NCBI GenBank assembly: GCA_947178655.1
Contig: CAMWZB010000027.1
Span: 1 to 9,506 of the forward strand
Origin: an uncultured Porphyromonadaceae bacterium
Lineage (GTDB): Bacteria > Bacteroidota > Bacteroidia > Bacteroidales > Muribaculaceae
DNA: 9,506 nucleotides
Direction: 5' to 3'
A model generated the notes under the pieces. The model saw nothing but the letters and a program-made list of their open reading frames with translations, made no database searches and had not been told where the DNA came from. The first letter of the stretch is position 1. Every line of letters starts with the position of its first letter. A program made the translations under genes and the position numbers. Positions 7,101 to 9,506 of this stretch are shown piece after piece.

Positions 7101-7908
7101 CGTCGATAAGTTTTTTCTCGCTTGCAGGGTCGGTAGTATTGGTGCTGCAATTGGGGAACGTAGACTTGATGACGGGTTCGATAGCAGTCTCGCCTACGAA
7201 AGCATAGTACACTTCAAGGCTACCCTTAAGTGCATCGGCGTTTACACCGCCGTTATCGAGACGGATTTCATCGAACTTCTTTGAAAATTCGGCCTCAAGA
7301 GTAGTGAGCGAATTTTCATTTCCGACTGTTACGTTGCCCAGACCGAGACCGAGCAAACTGCTGGAAGTGGTGACTGTCTTACGCTCCTGCTCTTCGCCGA
7401 GATAGGAGGTGACGAGTACCATCTGCTTAAGAAGATTGAGGTTAAGCACACCCGAGTCGTTGATCTTAATTACGAAACCGGCTTTCTGACCTCCTGAATA
7501 AGTATAGTTAAGGTCGCGTACTGCGATAACACTGTTGTAGGTGACTTCGGCACCGATAACCTCGCCACGAACGTTAGCAGAGTTTGTAAGGTCTGTATCG
7601 GTGATTTTGAGAAAGTCGTCTTCGACAGAGCCTACAGAAACAAGCGAGTGCATGAGCTGGTCGACTATACGACATGATCCTACGAGAGGGACTCGACGGG
7701 TTGCTTTCCACGTGCCGTCCTCCTGAGGGATAAGACCGGCATTATTGAGAAAGTCAGGATCATCAATCGCTCTGCTATACGACCCCGACAGGTTAGAAAC
7801 CGACAGGAATTCGTCGTCCTGACATGACGACAACAACAGCAGACCGGAGGCGGCAGCCACGCCTGCAAGCCCCATGACTGCCTTATTTAATATATTTCTG
7901 AATTTCAT
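4096..7908 (-). CDS. Giant multi-module surface lipoprotein
   Basis: A 1270-residue lipoprotein. Residues 1-28 are a lipoprotein signal ending in the lipobox LSSC (Cys29); the next residues QDDE resemble the acidic lipoprotein export signal that sends Bacteroidota lipoproteins to the cell surface. Four related beta-rich modules lie near 113-240, 275-385, 535-658 and 680-823; each has a VGF-type strand (AGFVI, VGFYV, VGFVV, VGFIL) and, about 80-90 residues later, a YYAF-type strand (last copy degenerate). An unrelated Ig-like segment (about 386-475) separates modules two and three. A single thrombospondin-3-like calcium motif lies at 826-840, another beta domain at about 847-945, then a Trp-rich IWTGN...WDNW...VIIPAG module (948-980) and a long C-terminal region (1000-1270). 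No enzyme active site or type IX sorting domain is recognised. It starts 12 bases after the OmpA-family gene, suggesting the two act together at the envelope; adhesion or glycan binding is a guess. Confidence 0.88.
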   Translation of the reverse strand: MKFRNILNKAVMGLAGVAAASGLLLLSSCQDDEFLSVSNLSGSYSRAIDDPDFLNNAGLIPQEDGTWKATRRVPLVGSCRIVDQLMHSLVSVGSVEDDFLKITDTDLTNSANVRGEVIGAEVTYNSVIAVRDLNYTYSGGQKAGFVIKINDSGVLNLNLLKQMVLVTSYLGEEQERKTVTTSSSLLGLGLGNVTVGNENSLTTLEAEFSKKFDEIRLDNGGVNADALKGSLEVYYAFVGETAIEPVIKSTFPNCSTNTTDPASEKKLIDDNLNNGPGYGLVAAGRWRVDFGETVEPGSEVGFYVTDGSLLELGAGATYVLRTFDKDGNEMDEMSSTDIVGLGLANGSDLFYSMTVTKPCSGVEFELAGLKVTLGGGTVHYAYVRKPVEPDATAYFALANATVYVPNYRLPSVDKGKVTYSVVSYPDKSNPQISTNPDGSHALVGMYIPGNYVVRGVWEDETGESHVEYSTITRRVRSTKSCNEPVVNGDVFSELEAYFPGDNGAALWIPGSTVEGNLNNVVNDNLTDALTFKSLLEVGLIKVQGLIGVRKADNSAIYNTGSSEARVGFVVNKENGVLGADVLNFYNIRVIGEGGKEIVNGVSGGVNVSLIKGLDTPRVRLSVNVPAGTAIYAIELYNTGLLEAQVNTDIDVYYAFLDRDADSNCPDPGQECLELLNAGNYRATASVEGFAVVGAGVTISNLGNMLDGRLDSYATVAVPAAVGQDLTIATKFDPIKAGTPVGFILYNQVNLAEVIDVLTLRVHYADESYEDISAGGAANVTLGVDEYDYIQAIPSKSNVDIVGLDLILGKGVSIQGFNICGLFSRSDANADGVPDCLEDEDFSEEYTPTLKITTEDICASDLLEIFVEGADDGKYILEVTDNENIRTFEVTMNDAGILVPAKNAESSFLDFFSNSENAGEYDLRLIVKDGASEIASTSVTLKLHPEKTIWTGNKNNSDWKDWDNWTNGEPWECTDVIIPAGKSVYPDLKDNGDVYRCQSIHFEAGAVLAGQQFLKYTGRVFADVTLEAGDYHLMSSPLKATVTGDMFVNTSWTLGINNFDKYFESLTADNYAEKRVSPTVYQRFWDERIPTIVTMSRGLTDDPEFKNWTRTFNAVTEAYTPYQGFAVRVGKAGDNGAYTLNFPKSHSKYTYFDAEGQPLMATGSINRSTQTGRLWTDNFNGKAVQYVDLLRETPGKEFLFGNPFLSYIDVAKFKKNNPGVSVWKYSDGAYSEMSKGTIAPFSAVFLVVDEDITDLEVTLDANDLTNTPSVE
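5389..5433 (-). other. Thrombospondin type-3-like calcium-binding motif in the lipoprotein
   Basis: Residues 826-840 read DANADGVPDCLEDED, matching the DxNxDGxxD pattern of a single thrombospondin type-3 repeat. Such repeats bind calcium and often act as rigid linkers between extracellular domains. Here it falls exactly between the fourth repeated module and the following beta domain, which fits a linker role. Confidence 0.55.
5440..7572 (-). repeat. Four diverged protein modules (VGF...YYAF type)
   Basis: Coding repeats inside the lipoprotein gene, at about 7189-7572, 6754-7086, 5935-6306 and 5440-5871. Landmarks are the VGF-like strand at residues 143-147, 300-304, 566-570 and 740-744, and the closing strand VYYAFV, VHYAYV, VYYAFL, then NICGLF. 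The distances between the two landmarks are about 90, 79, 85 and 77 residues. The similarity is at protein level only. A 150-residue interruption containing an Ig-like segment separates copies two and three. Confidence 0.65.
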
Positions 7909-7920
7909 TTTCGTGATTGG

Positions 7921-9177
7921 TTATTTTTCTTCATAAATAGTGATGATAGCCGAGCGGCTGAGCTGCGGATCATCGTAATACATATTCTCCACACCACCCT
8001 TGTCATCGAGTATCAGCTGAGATGCGGGCACGCCAAACTGCTCGGTGAGTACCTTGTAGACATTCTCCGAGCGGTGCTTTGCAAGCCACTCGTTGCGCTT
8101 AACGCTACCGGTGTGCTTATCGGCATAGCCAGTAACGAGATAGCGGATGTCGGGAGTAGCCTTCATCATCTCGGCCACAACCTTGAGATTGACAAGTTCG
8201 CGGTTTACAACGTCTACCTTGTCGATAACGAAGTTGACGAGATAGGGGAAGGTGACTACTTCTTTGAGAATCTTGGCAATATTTATATTCTGAGTCTCTT
8301 CCTTGACTGGCATATTGCGCAGACGGTTGATTTCCTCGTTCAGCTCCATTATCTTAGCCTGATTATACTGATTGTAGATAGTGGTGCGCTGCGAAGCACG
8401 GTCCCAGCCGCGACGCTTGAAGTAGTATGTGACGCCGACGTTAAACGACACGTTCATATCAATAAGATTCTCCTTGCCTTCTGCGGCATGAGTATTGTCG
8501 CTGTAGCCGTCATAGTTGGTATCATAGAGAAGTCCGCGCAGCTTAAAGTCGAGCGACCACGCCTTGGCGGGAGTGAAGAAGTGACTGTACTGAAACTCGA
8601 CGTGCGCGCTGAGTTCGTTGGCCGAGCCATAGGAGAGTCCGGGGTGGTGAGTGATACCGAGGCCCGCACTGACAATGAACTGATTCATGAGGCGTGGAGA
8701 ATTATCGTTCTCGTAGCCGTAGATGAGGCGCGTTACGTTGAATTTGGCACTTACCGAAATATCCCACCACTTGATGTCTTCGAGCCAGTAGCGGTTGCCG
8801 TTCTTATCGTAGAGTTCGGGACTCTCGCGTGTAAATAAACCTGTGTCCACACTCTTGTGGCTCTTGGAGCGGAAGCCGGTATAGTTTACTTCAACACCGA
8901 AGCCGGGGAGGATCCACTTACCCACACCGATGTTGAACTGAGGTGTGAGTCTGTTGCTGAAACCGCCGGTGTGCTTGTCGCCATAGAAGGCGTTTATACC
9001 GCCGTCGACAGTCGCATACCAGTTATTTCTGAATGGGTTCGACAGCACCTGGTGTGGGTTTGCCGATACTTCGTATGTCTCAACCATAGTGAAGGTCGAG
9101 TCGGGCTCGTTCTGAGCGACTGCCGAAGAAGCAGCTGTCACAGCCGCCACAGTCAGTAATATCTTTGAATACCTCAT
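7921..9177 (-). CDS. OmpA-family outer-membrane barrel protein with peptidoglycan-binding domain
   Basis: A 418-residue outer-membrane protein. Residues 1-21 are a signal peptide ending AVA before QNEPD. Residues 50-255 are alternating, aromatic-rich strands typical of an 8-stranded beta-barrel, closing with VGVTYYF (247-253). Residues 258-300 form a short polar coiled-coil-like linker. The C-terminal OmpA domain (about 311-416) carries NFVIDK, TGYADKHTG with the conserved Asp353, and LAKHRSENV with Arg369; these two residues normally bind the diaminopimelate of peptidoglycan, so binding is probably retained. The final strand SRSAIITI (407-414) keeps the conserved arginine (Arg408). It would link the outer membrane to the cell wall. 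The ATG at 9177 overlaps the TGA of the preceding gene (ATGA) and gives a clean signal peptide. The giant lipoprotein gene follows after 12 bases, so the two may form a surface complex; this is inferred from position only. Confidence 0.93.
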   Translation of the reverse strand: MRYSKILLTVAAVTAASSAVAQNEPDSTFTMVETYEVSANPHQVLSNPFRNNWYATVDGGINAFYGDKHTGGFSNRLTPQFNIGVGKWILPGFGVEVNYTGFRSKSHKSVDTGLFTRESPELYDKNGNRYWLEDIKWWDISVSAKFNVTRLIYGYENDNSPRLMNQFIVSAGLGITHHPGLSYGSANELSAHVEFQYSHFFTPAKAWSLDFKLRGLLYDTNYDGYSDNTHAAEGKENLIDMNVSFNVGVTYYFKRRGWDRASQRTTIYNQYNQAKIMELNEEINRLRNMPVKEETQNINIAKILKEVVTFPYLVNFVIDKVDVVNRELVNLKVVAEMMKATPDIRYLVTGYADKHTGSVKRNEWLAKHRSENVYKVLTEQFGVPASQLILDDKGGVENMYYDDPQLSRSAIITIYEEK

Positions 9178-9506
9178 TGTTCCTTGAGATCGATGATGAA
9201 TTTATAGTTGCAGTCTATAACGGTCTGAAGCAGAACATCGCCGTAGACCTGATTGAGATTGTTATCGAATGCCCGGCCGGCAAACGGTATCATGATAATA
9301 CCCGCACAGCCGGTCGACTCATCTTTACGGGCTGAGGCAAGATGCTTGGCTACTTCGAGATTAAGGCCATTGTTGATGTAGTAGATCGAACAATCATAAT
9401 GATTACTACCCGTTAAACCCGTTACATTCCAACTTGAACCTGAAAGTTTTATATCATTTATATCATTTGCCTTACTTACAGATGTGGTATGTATATAATA
9501 TGAGAC
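9174..9506 (-). CDS. C-terminal fragment of an unidentified protein, possibly PI-PLC-like
   Basis: The last 110 residues of a gene whose start lies beyond the right edge; the frame is open from base 9506 to the TGA at 9174-9176. The first 35 or so residues are Ser/Asn/Asp-rich, followed by HYDCSIYYINNGLNLEVAKH. The end, with GIIMIPFAGR, then DVLLQTVIDCNYKFII, resembles the closing beta-strand and helix of the phosphatidylinositol-specific phospholipase C X-domain barrel (hydrophobic strand, D/P-F/Y, then LLxxVIxxN). The catalytic histidines would lie upstream, outside the window, so this is only a family suggestion; another TIM-barrel-like or unknown secreted protein is possible. Its stop overlaps the OmpA-family start by 4 bases, so it belongs to the same gene train. 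No signal peptide or promoter can be judged. Confidence 0.75.
   Translation of the reverse strand, partial: VSYYIHTTSVSKANDINDIKLSGSSWNVTGLTGSNHYDCSIYYINNGLNLEVAKHLASARKDESTGCAGIIMIPFAGRAFDNNLNQVYGDVLLQTVIDCNYKFIIDLKEQ

Noticed and set aside
8074..8838. Long plus-strand open frame opposite the OmpA-family gene
   Set aside because: It is antisense to a convincingly conserved coding sequence, has no recognisable domain and no start signal; the same applies to the other plus-strand frames across 2447-7726.

Overview
The window is most likely from a Bacteroidales member (Bacteroidota), plausibly a Muribaculaceae-like gut commensal. The grounds are a surface lipoprotein with an acidic export signal after its lipobox cysteine, an OmpA-family barrel protein with a coiled-coil linker, a DUF1573 protein, near-absence of Shine-Dalgarno sites, and many ATGA-type gene overlaps. 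Genus cannot be fixed from sequence alone. All genes are on the minus strand, so transcription runs from right to left.

Left edge (1-81): this is not genome. It reads as a complete, error-containing Illumina/Nextera P5 adapter: poly-T, P5, an 8-base i5 index, then Read 1 with the Tn5 mosaic end. It marks a contig end. The first gene (81-1478) runs straight into it, so its natural stop codon is missing and any protein predicted past base 81 has an adapter-encoded tail. That gene encodes six tandem copies of a helix-turn-helix unit followed by a Fis-type helix-turn-helix. It is visibly more AT-rich than the rest of the window. A perfect 9-bp inverted repeat lies 49 bases upstream of its start.

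Right of a 170-base gap, bases 1649-9506 form one very compact gene train. In order of transcription it holds: a 3' fragment that may be the end of a PI-PLC-like protein (9174-9506); an OmpA-family outer-membrane protein (7921-9177); a 1270-residue surface lipoprotein with four repeated beta-rich modules (4096-7908); a small S26-type signal-peptidase-like serine protease (3672-4133); an ABC exporter with fused membrane and ATPase domains (2044-3684); and a secreted DUF1573 protein (1649-2047). Four of the five junctions overlap and the fifth leaves 12 bases, so co-transcription and translational coupling are very likely.

The train appears to join an envelope-surface module (OmpA anchor plus giant lipoprotein) to a processing and export module (protease plus ABC exporter plus DUF1573). 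No precursor peptide gene is visible. Whether the two halves share one function or only a transcript cannot be decided here. The promoter would lie to the right of the window. No rRNA, tRNA, CRISPR array, insertion sequence or convincing intrinsic terminator was found.
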